64,000 nt of DNA from Prorocentrum cordatum (GCA_963575745.1 CAUYUJ010017884.1:111752-175751), one strand, 5' to 3'. Counted from the stretch's first letter, positions 19,381 through 30,115 are shown. A program made the numbers and translations. The notes: generated by a model not told the origin, from the letters alone.

Positions 19381-20344
19381 ACTCCCCCCTGGGACCCCCC
19401 TCCAAAGCGGGAGGACCATGGGGGAAGCGGGTCCCGAGGGAAGCGGATCCCGAGCCTCTGCGCCGTCCTCTGGCCCCTCGGGGCCCCCCTCCACGGGTCC
19501 AGGGGCTGTCGGAGAGTGGCGGAGACACGCGGGGTGCAGGGCTCCGGGCGTTCTCTTGTGTGCAAGGCTGCAATTTTCGCGGGCCTCCTCCTTCTCCTCC
19601 CCCCCCTCCTCCTCCTCGTCCTCTTCCTCCTGGAGCCCATTGCAACATCATAAAACACGGCAGTTTTAGAAATTGCAACATCGTGACAATGAAACAATTG
19701 AAACATCTTACAACAATACCCCACCTCTCTGCGTCATTTTTCGAGCCAGACCGATCTGCGAGGGTCCCGGGGCCCGTACAAAGGCGAAAACGCCCGGCCC
19801 GAAGCAATTGAGATGCCAGGTGGTCGTTTTCTTGTTCGTTGTTTCGTCGATCGGCGCGGGCCTTCGCCTCCCCCCTCCCCCTCCCCCTGGAGTTATGATG
19901 TTCCAACCTACTTTATCCTTGATCACCAGAGTGAATTTCGAGCACCAAGAAAACACCCCCCAAACTCGAGGGTTTTCACGTGTCGGGCCCTGGGAGACAC
20001 TCTTTCGACATTGTTTCGACAGTTTTTCGACACTCTTTCGACACTTTTCCGGGTACTCGAGATTATTTCTGGGATGTGGTCCTTAAGTCGGATGGGAACA
20101 GCATAACCACTGGAGTGGATCTTGGCTGATTTTGGCGCCTGTTTCGAGCAGGTGGGGTCCCCCCCGTATTGGTCGACCTGCTGCAAACAGTCGCATATTC
20201 AGCAGAGGCCAGGAGCCGGATCCCCCCCTTCCCGCCCCCCTCCCCCTCCGCCCAATGTCGAAACGCCGAATGAGAAAAAGCTCACCTGGATCTCAGGGTT
20301 GTGTACCCCCCCCCCGTCCTCCTCCTCCTCCTCCTCCTCCTCCT
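19381..20344. other. Repeat-bearing interval without a gene
   Basis: Contains a short CTC run (19583-19632), a family E copy (19740-19803, tcgagccagaccgatctgcg to cgcccggcccga), a minisatellite of ttcgaca units (20003-20065) and a CCT run (20317-20344). Nothing else is supported. Confidence 0.6.
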
Positions 20345-20364
20345 CCGTGCCATTTTGGCTCAAG
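20345..20364 (+). other. Relict dinoflagellate spliced leader
   Basis: ccgtgccattttggctcaag equals the conserved 21-nt dinoflagellate spliced leader from its first C, except for one missing A after ccgt; the final 16 bases are exact. It lies about 230 bp before the first likely start codon of LINE-2 on the same strand and directly after a CCT run. Known biology: all trans-spliced dinoflagellate mRNAs carry this leader, and relicts in the genome mark retroposed mRNAs. Inference: a trans-spliced LINE-2 transcript was reverse transcribed into this site. Confidence 0.85.
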
Positions 20365-20573
20365 GTGGGGACAGGCCCCATTTGAGTTGAGGCAGCCTCT
20401 CTTGTGAGGCCGTCCTGGTTCAGACCCAGGCGGACACCCTTTGATCCCGCTTTCGAGCTCACGCCAGAGCAGGCAGGCGTTCTGTGCTGTATTCTCGTAC
20501 TTTCCAAAGCATGTCTCTCTCTCGGGTGACGCTCACACTCAACTCGGGCAGTTACTAGATTCGGGGTTTGCCC

Positions 20574-20899
20574 CGATGACATCCAGGTTCGACGGGTTCG
20601 TCAACGAGATCAAGTCCCTCGACCAGAAGCTCGACGACAGCATCGCCGAGATGCGACTCGAGCAGGCCAGTATGCAGGAATCCACCAACGTCCTGCATGC
20701 GCAGGCGTTGAACGCTTCCCCTCTCGCTGCCACTCCTCCTGGCGATGAAGATATGGCCCGTGGCGACGCCTGGCCACGTGCTTCGTAGTCCCTCGTCACG
20801 GCTGCGCAGCTCGAGGCCCGTCTGATCACGATGGAGAAGACCATCACCGACGCTGTCACGGCCACCGTCTCAGCTGCCCCCTTCTTCCGCGGGTTCTGA
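20574..20899 (+). pseudogene. LINE-2 ORF1-like coiled-coil segment
   Basis: ATG at 20574 begins MTSRFDGFVNEIKSLDQKLD, with heptad-like spacing through DSIAEMRLEQASMQESTNVL. An in-frame stop (20786-20788) is followed in the same frame by VTAAQLEARLITMEKTITDA, so one stop interrupts a longer coiled coil that ends at 20899. ORF1 proteins of LINEs trimerise by coiled coils and bind RNA; the role here is inferred from position and sequence character only. Confidence 0.5.
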
Positions 20900-21009
20900 T
20901 CCATGGAGTGCGTTTGAGCGTTTTCCAGGAGCTAAGCGTTCCCGCGACGGATCCCAAGTTTGTGTTCGGCAGTTTGCTGTTCCCTCCAATTTGTCTCCGT
21001 CAACGTCAG

Positions 21010-21642
21010 GCAGTGAAACGAGAGATCTTTGCAACATCTGGATCAGGGGTTTCCCCCGCAAGCTCTTGTCGAGGGTCTTCCTGCTTCATTTCGCCCAGTT
21101 GAAGACAGCTGCAGGGGCTCTGAAATGACGCGACTGCCCAGTGTCAGAACTACAAGTATTGCTACACTATCAAGTTCCAGTCCGAGGAGGATGTTCGGGC
21201 TCTTTTCTCGTGGGGAGAAGAGTCGTCTTCTGCGCCATCCCTCTCGTGGTGGGACCCGAAGAATCTCGAGGATGTCGCTCTCAGGTGTGGGTGTGACCAG
21301 CCACTGCACGTTTGACACAAGAGTTTCGCCCCCGGCAAGTGTTGGGAAGAAATGAGAAAGCTGTTCACTGAGAGTGGCATCTGGGAGGACACGTACACCC
21401 TCGGCTCCAACCCCCACACGGGGTATTTGCATCTCGCGCGCTCGGCGGAGGAGGAGATTTACGATCTGGTGAGGCTGAGCCTTGGTTCTGACTGTGGAGG
21501 TGGGAAGGACGCGTTCACGGTTACTGTTCTGGACGATGCGAAGCCCGTCAAACTCCCCGAGGCGCTGCTGAACTCGTTCCCCGAGCCCACTCGCCAAGAA
21601 GGCCGCATGACGGTCTGCCACCGCTGCACAGGCAAGTTCTAG
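21010..21642 (+). pseudogene. LINE-2 middle segment, possible RNA-binding region
   Basis: Three frames contribute: LCNIWIRGFPRKLLSRVFLL (about 21030-21090), KYCYTIKFQSEEDVRALFSW (about 21155-21214) and, from 21352, MRKLFTESGIWEDTYTLGSN to LLNSFPEPTRQEGRMTVCHR with the stop at 21640-21642. The first two have the alternating pattern and aromatic content of an RRM-like fold, but I cannot confirm it. At least two frameshifts separate them. Confidence 0.4.
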
Positions 21643-22001
21643 AGCATTTTGCATTTCTCCCTCGGCAGGCGTTTCTGGGTGCCCAGCGTGCTCCCCACCT
21701 TCGTCGGCCACCCGTTCTTCTTCCTCATCTTCGCCGGACTCTGAGACCAGCTCTGACTCGGGGGTGAATGCGTGTGTCGGGCAAGCGCCTGGCATTCCGC
21801 GCCCTGTGCGCCGCTTCTCGCTGTCTCCTGCTCCTTTTCCCGCTCCATCCACGCATGTTGCCTGTGCGCGTCATCCTCGGGGTCTGTCTGCTTTTTTTTC
21901 TTCGTTGCGTGTTGAAACGCAGCTGCTCTCTTTGGAAGTGCGTGGGGTGGTCGCGCCCATCAGTGCGAGACAGCGCGTGGCCTCGCAAGTTCTGCTCACA
22001 G

Positions 22002-22672
22002 TTTCAGGCAATTACCTTGCAGGAGACTCACGGGTCGTTGGATGACCTCACCACATTAGATAGATAACGCACTGGATTATTTCATGTAGGTTCTTCTTGT
22101 TCCGATCACCGTTCGAGGTTTGTTATTAGTGCTTCACGTTCTTCCCTGACATCGTTTTCCAAACTACGGGTCCAACTTCTGCGGGCTTGGCGGTGCCTGG
22201 TCATTCATCTTGAAGGGTCTTCTGAAGCTTTCTCCATTGGGGACATTCACTTGGATCCCGAGCTTGATGTATCACAAGCAAGCAATTTGCCAGTCGGGTT
22301 TGCTCGTGCCCTCGCCCTCGTGATGCAGCGTTATCTCTCGAAGATCGGGATTGGAGCTTCCACGGGGGAGGTGGGTCCACGCATCGGGAGTTTGACGGGC
22401 CCGCCCCACGTGATGATTGTGTGCTTCTCGATCGCTTCTCCGATTTCTTCTCCCAGTTTGTCGATGTCCCACAGGCAGAGTGTGCGCATCGGACTGTCAG
22501 GATCATGGACCGCGAGCCTCGTTTGCACGCCCTCGCGCGCGTGGATCGGTTGCACGGGGGCGCCCCCGCGGGTGAGGTCATGGACTGGGGCGCGCGCGCA
22601 GGGGTGAGCAGGCTTTCGCATGAGCTTGAGTTTCCTTCTGACCACGTTCCAGTCTTTGTTCAGATTTGTCTT
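22002..22672 (+). pseudogene. LINE-2 AP-type endonuclease remains
   Basis: AITLQETHGSLDDLTTL (22005-22060) carries the QETH block with the catalytic Glu typical of endonuclease/exonuclease/phosphatase domains. SFSKLRV, DIHLDPELDVSQASNLP follow in other frames, and HELEFPSDHVPVFVQICLG (22620-22680) carries the C-terminal SDHxP block with the catalytic His. These are the two most conserved ends of APE domains in LINEs, where the enzyme nicks target DNA. The stretch between them is frameshifted several times, so no functional enzyme is encoded. Confidence 0.65.
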
Positions 22673-23495
22673 GGAGCAGCTTCGGGCCCTTCAGTTCCTC
22701 GATGGGCTTCCAGACACATTATGAGCCCCTCGTGGGCGAGCTCATCGGGGGGGCGGGGGTCTCAGGGGACCCGCGCGAGGCGCTTGAAGACTTTAATCAG
22801 ATCATGTATGCTGCCATTGTCATCCTGCAGATGCGTCTTTATTGTGATCGGCCCAAAACAAATGCCCGGGCGATCGCCGCCCACCTGAAATTCATGCGTG
22901 CGGCTAGGGCTAGGGGCCAAGCTCTATTGCGACAGTGTGTCTCATGTATGCTGCACTTGATAGATATGTTCGACGTGGGCTCCATGATGTTCGCGCAACA
23001 TAGAAATTTTCACGCAGAATTTGCAGCGCTATCTCGGGGTTCAGCTTCAGATGCTCTGGGGGCCGCCTGTGGTCCTATCCCTGGAGTGGGAGAGTTACCT
23101 GGCGACCAGCGATGTACCTCCGCCCAATTGTCACCTGCCCGATGACGTGCCTGATGACGTGCTTGTTTATGGTTGCGATCGCGTCTCTCTGCCTCGGCTC
23201 GGCGACCCGCTCGCCGCGGGAGATCGACGTGCTCGGAAGAGAAGGCGCAAGCGGAAGACTACCGTGCGCCCGCAGTTGATATTGCATGTTGGACTTGCCA
23301 ACACGTCCGGTCCTCGTGCTGAACGGTATATTGTCCTCATGAAAGCCTGCCCCCCCCCCCCCGCGCGGCGCAAGATGCGTCGGTTTCCTGTTGGCGATCC
23401 GTCTTCCGTGGGGCCCATCAGCATTGAGGCATCAGCGACGAATCCTGCTGCTCACTGGGTGTCCGACTCGTGCTGCTGCGCCTTCGTGACATCCG

Positions 23496-25244
23496 TTGTT
23501 TGAGCGCATTCTGGGCGAGCTCAGATTGCCCGTCCATCCAATCTCTCCTGGTATCGAGTGGATCATCGATGAGTCTGCCTTTGCCGGCGTTCTTTCTTCT
23601 CGGCGCGACTCCGCCCCTGGCCCTGGCGGTGTTCCCTATAGTTCTGGGAAGAAGGCTGGAACTAGTTGCGCGTGTGTATATGTATCGTGCGTTCTGTGCC
23701 CTCACGAGCTTTCAGAAACCTCCAAGTGGTTCAGGCGCGGCAATGCGGTTATCCTACCCAGCGAGGATGTGGAGGAGGATGGCTCCACAGTCTTGGCTCC
23801 CAGAAATACGCGGACGCTCGCCGTGAGCAACGCTGGCAACGAGATTTTCTCAGCCTGTCTTGGGATTCCGTTTATGCAACAGGCTCAATATGACATCTCG
23901 AGGTCTGCTCGCGGGTTCGTCAAGGGGCGCAACACCCTGGGCAACGCCGCCGGTTTGGAATCGTGGTTCCTGGAATGGCGCGTCTGGCGGGGTTGCCCGA
24001 ATGCTGGGGCCGCCTCCCTGGATATAGCATTGGCCTGCCCCTCTCTCAGCCGCCAGTTCTTGTCCGATATGCTTGCAGTTCACGGTGTGCCTCTTGCCAT
24101 CTTGAAAGCGGTTGAGTTCTTGCGCGACGGAGTGGAAGTGTTTTTTTTTTTCTGTTGGAAGAATCTTGGTCGGATGGTCACGCGTGGCGCGAAGCATGGG
24201 TGTCAACTTGCAGGGCTGCACTTCGCGCGTGCCATGGACCCTGTCTTGCGCGGTTTTGAGAGACGGATCTCGCCCCATTCTGCCGCTGCTTATTCTTCTG
24301 CCGATGACGTTGGGGTTGTCTTTGCTGACGTGTTTGTGTCTCTGCCCGTCATTCTCACGTGGGTGTCTCTGCGGGCTCGCGTCGCAGGTCTTTGCCGGAA
24401 CCCTGGCAGGTGCGTCCTGTTTGTTCTTGGAGTTTCCGACCCTCCCCTGCTCGTTGCTGGATTCAGGCGTCTTAGGTTAAATCTCGCTCGTTTCCAGGTT
24501 CGGAAGTGCGGGGGGTATCTTGGAGCCCTCTTTGGCCCTTTAGGGCGCGGGGCCTCCTGGGAAGCGCCGTGTCGGAAGTTGCTGCAGCGTGTCTCGCGCG
24601 TGCGTTCCCTTCGGCTGTCTCTTGTGCACAACCTTCGCGCCCGCGACGTATTTGGTCTCCCGGTGCTCTCGCATGTTTGGCAAGTCTGCCCTGTGACGGC
24701 TCGTGTGCGGCGCGCAGGGCACATTGCTTTGCAGCGTCTGACTGCGGCCCCACGGCGCGCCGTTCTGAGCGATCTGTTGCGGTGCATCTCGGTCGTCGGG
24801 ATTAAGTTCGAACCGAGAAAGCTTGAGCGTTCAGCTCGGGCCGCTATGTTTTGCGCTGCAGCAGGCTCGCGTGAGCTTGGGGGGGCCATGCGAAGATTGC
24901 ATCGCCTTTTCACTGGTGTTCGGGACCTCGATGTGCAGTTTTTCCCCAGGTATCCGAGCTGGTGGGGATCTTCGGCCACGTTCTTCATGCTGCGTTGTTG
25001 GCGCGAGTTGACTGCCCTGGCCCCCGCCCTCGCGATCCCGAAGAGACAGGTGTCCAGGGGAATGATGCATCGGCTCCTGAATCGGCGTCAGTCGCCCCCG
25101 ACCCGTGTTCCTGTTCTTCTGAAGCGAGCGCGGCATTTCTGGCCTGACCCCCCCGTCGGTGATCGTGTTTTCCTGAGCCGTCTCACTGCTAACTTTAAAC
25201 TCGCACCCCTCTGTTGGTGCTGCTTATCTTCGGACCGCGTGTAA
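23496..25244 (+). CDS. LINE-2 reverse transcriptase
   Basis: Continuous 582-codon frame opening at the ATG at 23496. In order: SAPGPGGVPYSS (residues 39-50, RT motif 0/1), PRNTRTLAVSNAGNEIFSAC (motif 2), SARGFVKGRNTLGNAAGLE (motif 2a), AASLDIALACPSLSRQFL (motif A; catalytic Asp in SLDIA), GAKHGCQLAGLHFARAMDPV (motif B), AYSSADDVGVVF (motif C, catalytic DD, with two extra residues before ADD), LARFQVRKCGGYLG (motif E region), then about 230 residues of thumb and C-terminal region. Known role: target-primed reverse transcription. A long T run at about 24140 encodes FFFF within the palm and could mark a slip. The frame ends at CWCCLSSDRV; family-like sequence continues in another frame. Confidence 0.8.
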   Translation: MFERILGELRLPVHPISPGIEWIIDESAFAGVLSSRRDSAPGPGGVPYSSGKKAGTSCACVYVSCVLCPHELSETSKWFRRGNAVILPSEDVEEDGSTVLAPRNTRTLAVSNAGNEIFSACLGIPFMQQAQYDISRSARGFVKGRNTLGNAAGLESWFLEWRVWRGCPNAGAASLDIALACPSLSRQFLSDMLAVHGVPLAILKAVEFLRDGVEVFFFFCWKNLGRMVTRGAKHGCQLAGLHFARAMDPVLRGFERRISPHSAAAYSSADDVGVVFADVFVSLPVILTWVSLRARVAGLCRNPGRCVLFVLGVSDPPLLVAGFRRLRLNLARFQVRKCGGYLGALFGPLGRGASWEAPCRKLLQRVSRVRSLRLSLVHNLRARDVFGLPVLSHVWQVCPVTARVRRAGHIALQRLTAAPRRAVLSDLLRCISVVGIKFEPRKLERSARAAMFCAAAGSRELGGAMRRLHRLFTGVRDLDVQFFPRYPSWWGSSATFFMLRCWRELTALAPALAIPKRQVSRGMMHRLLNRRQSPPTRVPVLLKRARHFWPDPPVGDRVFLSRLTANFKLAPLCWCCLSSDRV

Positions 25245-25560
25245 CGCGTGGCCGACCACGCGGAGATTTAGACATGGGGCGGACATCTGCCGCTTCGGCT
25301 GCTGCGGCGTGGGCGGCGATCAGGTGGGCCATTTCTTTTCTTGCCCCGCGTTGCTGCCCTTGCTTCCTCCTGTCGTCCACTCCCTTCCTGCTTGTTTCCC
25401 CTTGTTCTCTCGCCAATAGTTAATGTGCGTTAGTCAGCTTCCAGATATGGCCCCGGAGGAGCTTCATTCTTCATTGTTAATTCACGATTTGATATATTCG
25501 ACTTTCAATTCCTTCGTGCTAGCAAGAAGTGCGGCCTTGGACGTGTGCGAAATTTAATGC
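25245..25560 (+). pseudogene. LINE-2 C-terminal Cys-His segment after a frameshift
   Basis: A different frame from the RT reads HGADICRFGCCGVGGDQVGH followed by FFSCPALLPL (25274-25365), a Cys-x3-Cys ... Asp ... His-x3-Cys pattern like the zinc knuckle found after RT in many LINEs. It then reads SSLLIHDLIYSTFNSFVLAR to about 25553. The frame break lies near the RT stop at 25242-25244. Confidence 0.55.
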
Positions 25561-25827
25561 AAGCCCGAGCTGGAGTCCTTGCCAGACGTCGCACGAAGCT
25601 GAGGGGTCTGCTGGCTCGCTCTTGGGCCAGCGGGACGAGAGACACATCGGAAGTGGGCGTTCCTGCTCCTCCTTCTCCGCCTGCTCCACACTTTCTCCTT
25701 CTCAATAATTTTCCCCTGTCGCGCCCCGAGGCCAGTTTTAAAGTGGACCGGGCGTTTGGCTTGAGAATTCCGCATCACTTAAGACCCTGAAGCTTTCAAC
25801 ATAACAACAATTTCACATGTGGGAGGC
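25561..25827. other. Interval without a supported gene
   Basis: A short plus frame (25545-25790) shows MRNLMQARAGVLARRRTKLR and could be the LINE-2 tail in another frame. The rest is probably LINE-2 3' flank; no poly(A) seen. Confidence 0.3.
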
Positions 25828-26165
25828 GGATCGTTTTCAAAATGTGGCTCTCGCCTTAGCGCCGCGCGCATTCGTTTTGAACGTTTGCAAGAGTTTCACG
25901 GATTGAAGGCGGGTTGTTTTCGTAATGTGGTTCTCGCCTAAGCGCCGCGCGCATTTTTTTGACGTTTGTAAGAGCTTCACGGATTGAGGGCGACTTGTTT
26001 TCGAAATGTAGATTTCGCCTTAGCGCCGCGCACTTAACAATTTGCAAGAGTTCACGAATTGAGGTTGGCTCCTTTTCCAAATATGGCTCTCGTCCTAACG
26101 CCGCGCACATTCGTTAAACAAGCTCGGGAGTTTCACGGACTCCCACGATAAGCGTACCAGGAATT
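25828..26165 (+). repeat. Family M tandem array, about 80-bp units, four copies
   Basis: Units share tctcgccttagcgccgcgcg, then a gcaagagtttcacggattga block. The same unit forms a longer array in inverted orientation at 32480-33145. Since the period is near 81 bp, a peptide such as ALRREPHYENNPPSIRETLA repeats in one minus frame. Real coding is unproven. Confidence 0.75.
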
Positions 26166-26465
26166 GAGTGTTTGGAAGGATTTTTGGATATGAGGGTGCC
26201 ACATTTACGTTGATTTGCGGTGTCGAAGTCCCAGGAATGGCATTGTGGCGCGATTCGGCGTCGTTCAGACGCAAGTGTCAGGTTTGTCCGTGGGGCTGGA
26301 ACTTCGAGAACGATGTTTTGGCATGCGTCAGGGTCTTCAAACGGTTGTTTTTCAACGGGGCATTTTCTTCAGTGGAAATGAGCCTTTGTAGAGGCCTCTT
26401 TAAAAAGGAGCTTGGGGGGAGGGTTTATTCCAACATCGTTCATGACGCTTGGATTTACACTGTTC
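26166..26465 (+). repeat. Family L module, copy 1
   Basis: Follows the M array and leads into a CCT microsatellite. Aligns with the inverse of 32216-32475, for example ttcaaacggttgttttcaac-like, agcttggggggagggtttat and ccaacatcgttcatgacgct. No coding family recognised. Confidence 0.7.
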
Positions 26466-26618
26466 CTTCTCCTCCTCCTCCTCCTCCTCCTCCTCCTCCT
26501 CCTCCTCCCTCCTCCCCCTTCTTCTCCTCCTCCTCTTCCTCCTCCTCCTCCTCCTCCTCCTCCTCCTCCTCCTCCTCCTCCTCCTCCTCCTCCCTCCTCC
26601 TCCTCCTCCTCCCCCGCC
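26466..26618. repeat. (CCT)n microsatellite
   Basis: About 150 bp of CTC/CCT triplets adjoining the family L module. The next 200 bp (26619-26817) are GC-rich without a gene. Confidence 0.9.
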
Positions 26619-26817
26619 AGACGAGGTTTTCGAGGTCTGGGCCGTGCCGTGCCGTTTGTCCGGGGCCCCCCGCGGGGCCTCTGGAGGCCCAGGCCGGGGG
26701 GGCGTCCAGACCGGGGGCCCGGGGGCCGAGGCGTCCACGGGCGGCCGTGCAGGTCCGCGGGCGCTGCCCAGGGCTTTCGAGAACGAAAGAACCGGGGCGG
26801 CTGTGCAGGCAGGAGGG

Positions 26818-26989
26818 TGATGGGCTTGTGTTCCACCACCGCCACGAGGGGTCCTCCTCCTCCCCGTCCTCGTCTTCCTCCTCTTCGTCCTCCTCCTCCT
26901 CCTCCTCCTCCTTCTCCTCCTCGTTCTCCACCTCCTCCTCCCCCTCCAACTTATGGTGGTGGTGGTGGTGGTGGAAAACAGGCCCATCA
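26818..26989. mobile_element. Family K inverted-repeat element enclosing microsatellite, 5-bp target duplication
   Basis: Left tgatgggcttgtgttccacc, right end the inverse of tgatgggcctgttttccacc; the inside is almost entirely CTC/CGT triplets plus a GGT run. It is flanked by gagg g at 26813-26817 and the same gaggg at 26990-26994. Confidence 0.75.
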
Positions 26990-27260
26990 GAGGGGGCATA
27001 ACGTAGGGGTGCTGCCCAAGGGGAGGGGAGGGTTGGGGGCGGCAAAGAGGGGGGGGGGGATAACTAGGGGGGGTGGATATCATGGCGGGGGCCACGATAG
27101 TTCCCCAGATTTCATGGCGCTTCTTCTTGCTTCATTACGTCCCTGGCCCCCCAGCCGGGCCGCGCACGTGCCGCCGGACATGATTTGCCCCCCCCTCTTG
27201 GACACCCCCCTCTTGGCCGCTCCCGAGAGGGGGCATAACGTAGGGGTGCTGCCCCAGGGG
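26990..27260 (+). repeat. Family N copy 2 with a 28-bp flanking direct repeat
   Basis: gagggggcataacgtagggg then tgctgccc occurs at 26990 and again at about 27230. Between them, 27030-27230 matches family N copy 1 at 9375-9590. Confidence 0.65.
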
Positions 27261-27311
27261 GAGGGACAGGAGGTGGCAAAACGCAGCGCCCGCCCCCCCC
27301 GCCCCCCAGAC

Positions 27312-27550
27312 TGGCCTCCGAGATGGGCTCCGAGTAGATGAGGTCGACGGATCTTTCCACATCGCAGATGCATCGCCGATGCGGCTCGATGTGGAGTCCG
27401 AATCTATCCACGCCGACGGCGCCAATGTATCGCCGACGTCGCTGGCGCAGCGCCAGTGTATCGCCGATGCATCGGCGATGCATCGCCGGTGTATCGGCGA
27501 TGCGGCGAGATCCTCCGACTCCATCTACTCCGACGCCATCTAGGAGGCCT
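27312..27550. mobile_element. Family J inverted-repeat element, copy 2
   Basis: Left tggcctccgagatgggctcc, right inverted aggcctcctagatggcgtcg. The interior has the same gatgcatcgccgatgc and gtatcgccgatgcatcgg motifs as 13474-13723. 27551-27737 has no supported feature. Confidence 0.7.
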
Positions 27551-27737
27551 CTGAAGGAACAAAGGCGGCTGTGCAGGTCGTGGGTGCTGCCCAGGGGTGG
27601 TGGTGACAGGACGGGACACAACGTAGCGACCCCCCCTCCCCTCCCCAGACTGAGGCGCCAGACGCACTGCGGCAGCGCCGGGGGCGCACTGAGGGGGAGC
27701 GTTACGTTATGGGGGGGAGGGGGGGAGCGTAGGGTTT

Positions 27738-27897
27738 AGTCGGGCTTGTCCCTTTAGAGTAGGAGTATTCAAACATGGCAAGAAATATAGTCTGGGGACG
27801 AGTTTTTTTGTTTGTGCATGTATGGGCAATTTTTGAATATTTTTCGAATATTTTCAATTCTTCGCCCAAAATCCGCCTGTAGGGGACATGCCCGACC
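27738..27897. mobile_element. Family C inverted-repeat element, two-ended copy
   Basis: Left agtcgggcttgtccctttag, right end the inverse of ggtcgggcatgtcccctaca. The interior contains tttgaatatttttcgaatat. No clear target duplication. 27898-28060 has no supported feature. Confidence 0.7.
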
Positions 27898-28063
27898 TGA
27901 GGGTATGGGGCAAAACGCGCGTCATGGCCGAGAGGTTAATAAACAAACCACGATCCAAGGCCCCTCCCGCTTCTCGCGCCGCTCTGGATCTCCTGGGGCC
28001 CACTGGGCCTCATGAGGGTTGGTGGCGCGCACAACCTTGAGATCCTGGTGTGTCAATTTTTGT

Positions 28064-28128
28064 TCGAGCCAGACGTTTTCGCTTTTTTCCGTGCCCCGGG
28101 ACACAGATGAATCCGGCTCGAAAAATGG
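28064..28128 (-). repeat. Family E copy, inverted
   Basis: ttcgagccagacgttttcgc to atccggctcgaaaaa forms a loose palindrome related to 2583-2676. Confidence 0.45.
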
Positions 28129-28194
28129 CGCTCAAAGATGGGGTCCAGGGCTCCGGGCATGACTTTTTACGATGTTGCCATTTTTTCGCTGCGT

Positions 28195-28465
28195 CGGATC
28201 TTAGGGAATCCCAATCTTCTTCAAGCGCCTTCCTACTTTAATCGTCGAACTTTTTGTGCTGTGTTCTGTCCTTCTCTGGGAGGGCGTGAACCCTATCTAC
28301 TTTATCCGCCTTCCTACTTCATGCTTTTACCTACTTCTTCCGACCGACGTGTACCCATACCGCCACCCTTCCCTTGTTTCCCCCATTTTGGGCCTCCTGG
28401 GAGGCCCCCGTCGCCACCGCAGGATTCGCCTCGAAATTCTGGCCAGGGCGCACCTCAGGAGCAGC
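28195..28465 (+). repeat. Dispersed repeat family A, copy 2
   Basis: See 60-395. Differences are scattered substitutions and small indels. 28466-29105 is GC-rich with no gene that I can support. Confidence 0.7.
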
Positions 28466-29105
28466 GGTATGGGTACCTTTTGGTTTCCCCAGGCCGGAGT
28501 CTTGCTGCGCCTCGGCCGAGGGCTTGGTCCTCCCGCGGGCACTGGTCCCCGTGGGTTCCTCGGCGAAGAAAGCCAAGAGCACACCGTCTGGAAATGTCCG
28601 TGCTCACCGACAGGACTGTTCTGAAAGCCATGATCACCGAGCAACCATTTCAGAGACCTGCCGCCGCACACGAGACACTGCGGCCTTCTTCAAGAAGATC
28701 CCCAGCTCCTAGATCGTGGCTAACTCGCCAGCACTCCTGATTGTGATCCCCCTCCCTTGAGGCAACCCCGAACAGGGGGTTCACATGGGACGGCCCCAGG
28801 GGGGAACACCTCTTCCCTTTCCCCTCTTCCTCGGCACGCCAACCGCCCTCCGCGCTACCATGTATAGCTTCCCTTGGGTTGCTGCGGCCTTCCCAGCCGA
28901 CCAAGGCAGGCTCCTTCCGCGAGTTCGTGAGGACGCTGGAGGACTCGACGACGCCCGAGGACAGGCCTGGCTCCCTACCGTAGGCGGCAGCGGCGGCGGC
29001 ACCGCTGCAGGAAGGGATGTGGGCCCTGGGGAACCCAAGACTGGGGACCGCGCAAGAAAGGATACGCCAGCCTATCAAAGCGCACTTCGTGCTTGCATTC
29101 GTCGA

Positions 29106-29196
29106 TGGAGGAGGGAGGAGGGAGGAGGGCGGAGGGAGGAGGGAGGATCGAGGAGGCAGGAGGGCGGAGGGCGGAGGGCGGAGGGAGGAGGGAGTA
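29106..29196 (+). repeat. Minisatellite of 7-bp GGAGGGA/GGAGGGC units
   Basis: About 12 imperfect units. 29197-29890 shows CG-rich motifs (ttcgcgcgtcgcggcc) but no gene. Confidence 0.75.
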
Positions 29197-29914
29197 GCGA
29201 CACCGTTCGTATCCAGGTCACCCGCGGGGGTCCGAAGAAGATCGCGCGCTTCGCGCGTCGCGGCCTGGGCCAGAGCAGCCGCCCTTCTCCGAGAGGGGGC
29301 GGCGCGAGGGCGCGAAGGTCATCGCGCATCGCGCGCATCGCGGCTCGCGGTGCGCGAGGTTACGTAGGCGACCTGGATTGTCTGGCGACGCTTTTGCTTC
29401 GGGGGTTGCCAGAGGTGCCCCTGGCCCAAGGTGCTCCCCAGCCTTCCGCTCCACTTCGGAGCCCCATCGGGCCCCCTGGGCCTCGTGAGGGGCGCTCTGG
29501 AGGCCATGGGGGCCTCCCTGGGAATCCCAGGGGCACCTTGGGCCAGGGGCACTTCGAGCAACACCCGATTGTTAGCATAGCATCAGCTTGATGTATGCTT
29601 CGCTTCTGCGCTGTAAGCTGGCTGGCCAGCGGCCGGCCTGCAGCCGCCTCGCGCGAAGTGCTCCGAGTCTTGGTGTTGTAGTTGCGCCGGCGCTTCGGAA
29701 AACTCAGAGTTCCGTGGAATGCACCCTGCATTGATCGCACCCCATGATCGTAGATTGCATGGACGAGTTGCTCAGGATTTCGCAATAAAAGGGGGGTGCA
29801 CCCCAGGATTTCGTAACAAAAGGGGGGTGGTCTGATTTTTCCCCATATCCTAAGTGGGTATCTTGTTTTCTCTGTACACCTCCGCGCAGTCCTCCTCCTC
29901 ACCCCCTCCCCTCC

Positions 29915-30115
29915 ACACTCATACATCATCATCGTTATCATCAGCACACACGCGCTCATACATCATCATCAGCAAGCTCTCACACACATATTCGTCATCA
30001 TCACCATCGTCATTATCATCAGTTTTGCACACCTCCTCATCAGCGTCACTATCACCAACTCACCATCACCATTACTAACATCACACATTCATCACTATCA
30101 CCATCCCATCGTTAT
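29915..30115. repeat. (CAT/ATC)n low-complexity tract
   Basis: Imperfect atcatcatc/caccatc runs with acacac segments. Confidence 0.75.

Larger units (their letters stand above)
20345..25560 (+). mobile_element. LINE-2: AP-endonuclease-type non-LTR retrotransposon, decayed
   Basis: Plus-strand order: spliced-leader relict, coiled-coil ORF1-like segment (20574-20897), nucleic-acid-binding-like segment (21010-21642), AP-type endonuclease remains (about 22000-22672), linker (22666-23480), RT (23496-25244) and a C-terminal Cys-His segment (25245-25560). This is a complete APE-type LINE layout. Frame changes and stop codons occur between most segments, while the RT frame is intact for 582 codons. 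No target duplication or poly(A) tail was identified. Confidence 0.8.

Noticed and set aside
18289-19906. Minus-strand frames of 400-530 codons rich in Pro/Ser/Leu
   Set aside because: They read through the GAG tract; no nonrepetitive domain.
28785-29591. 268-codon plus-strand ORF
   Set aside because: Contains the 7-bp GGAGGGA minisatellite and competes with long minus frames; no domain recognised.
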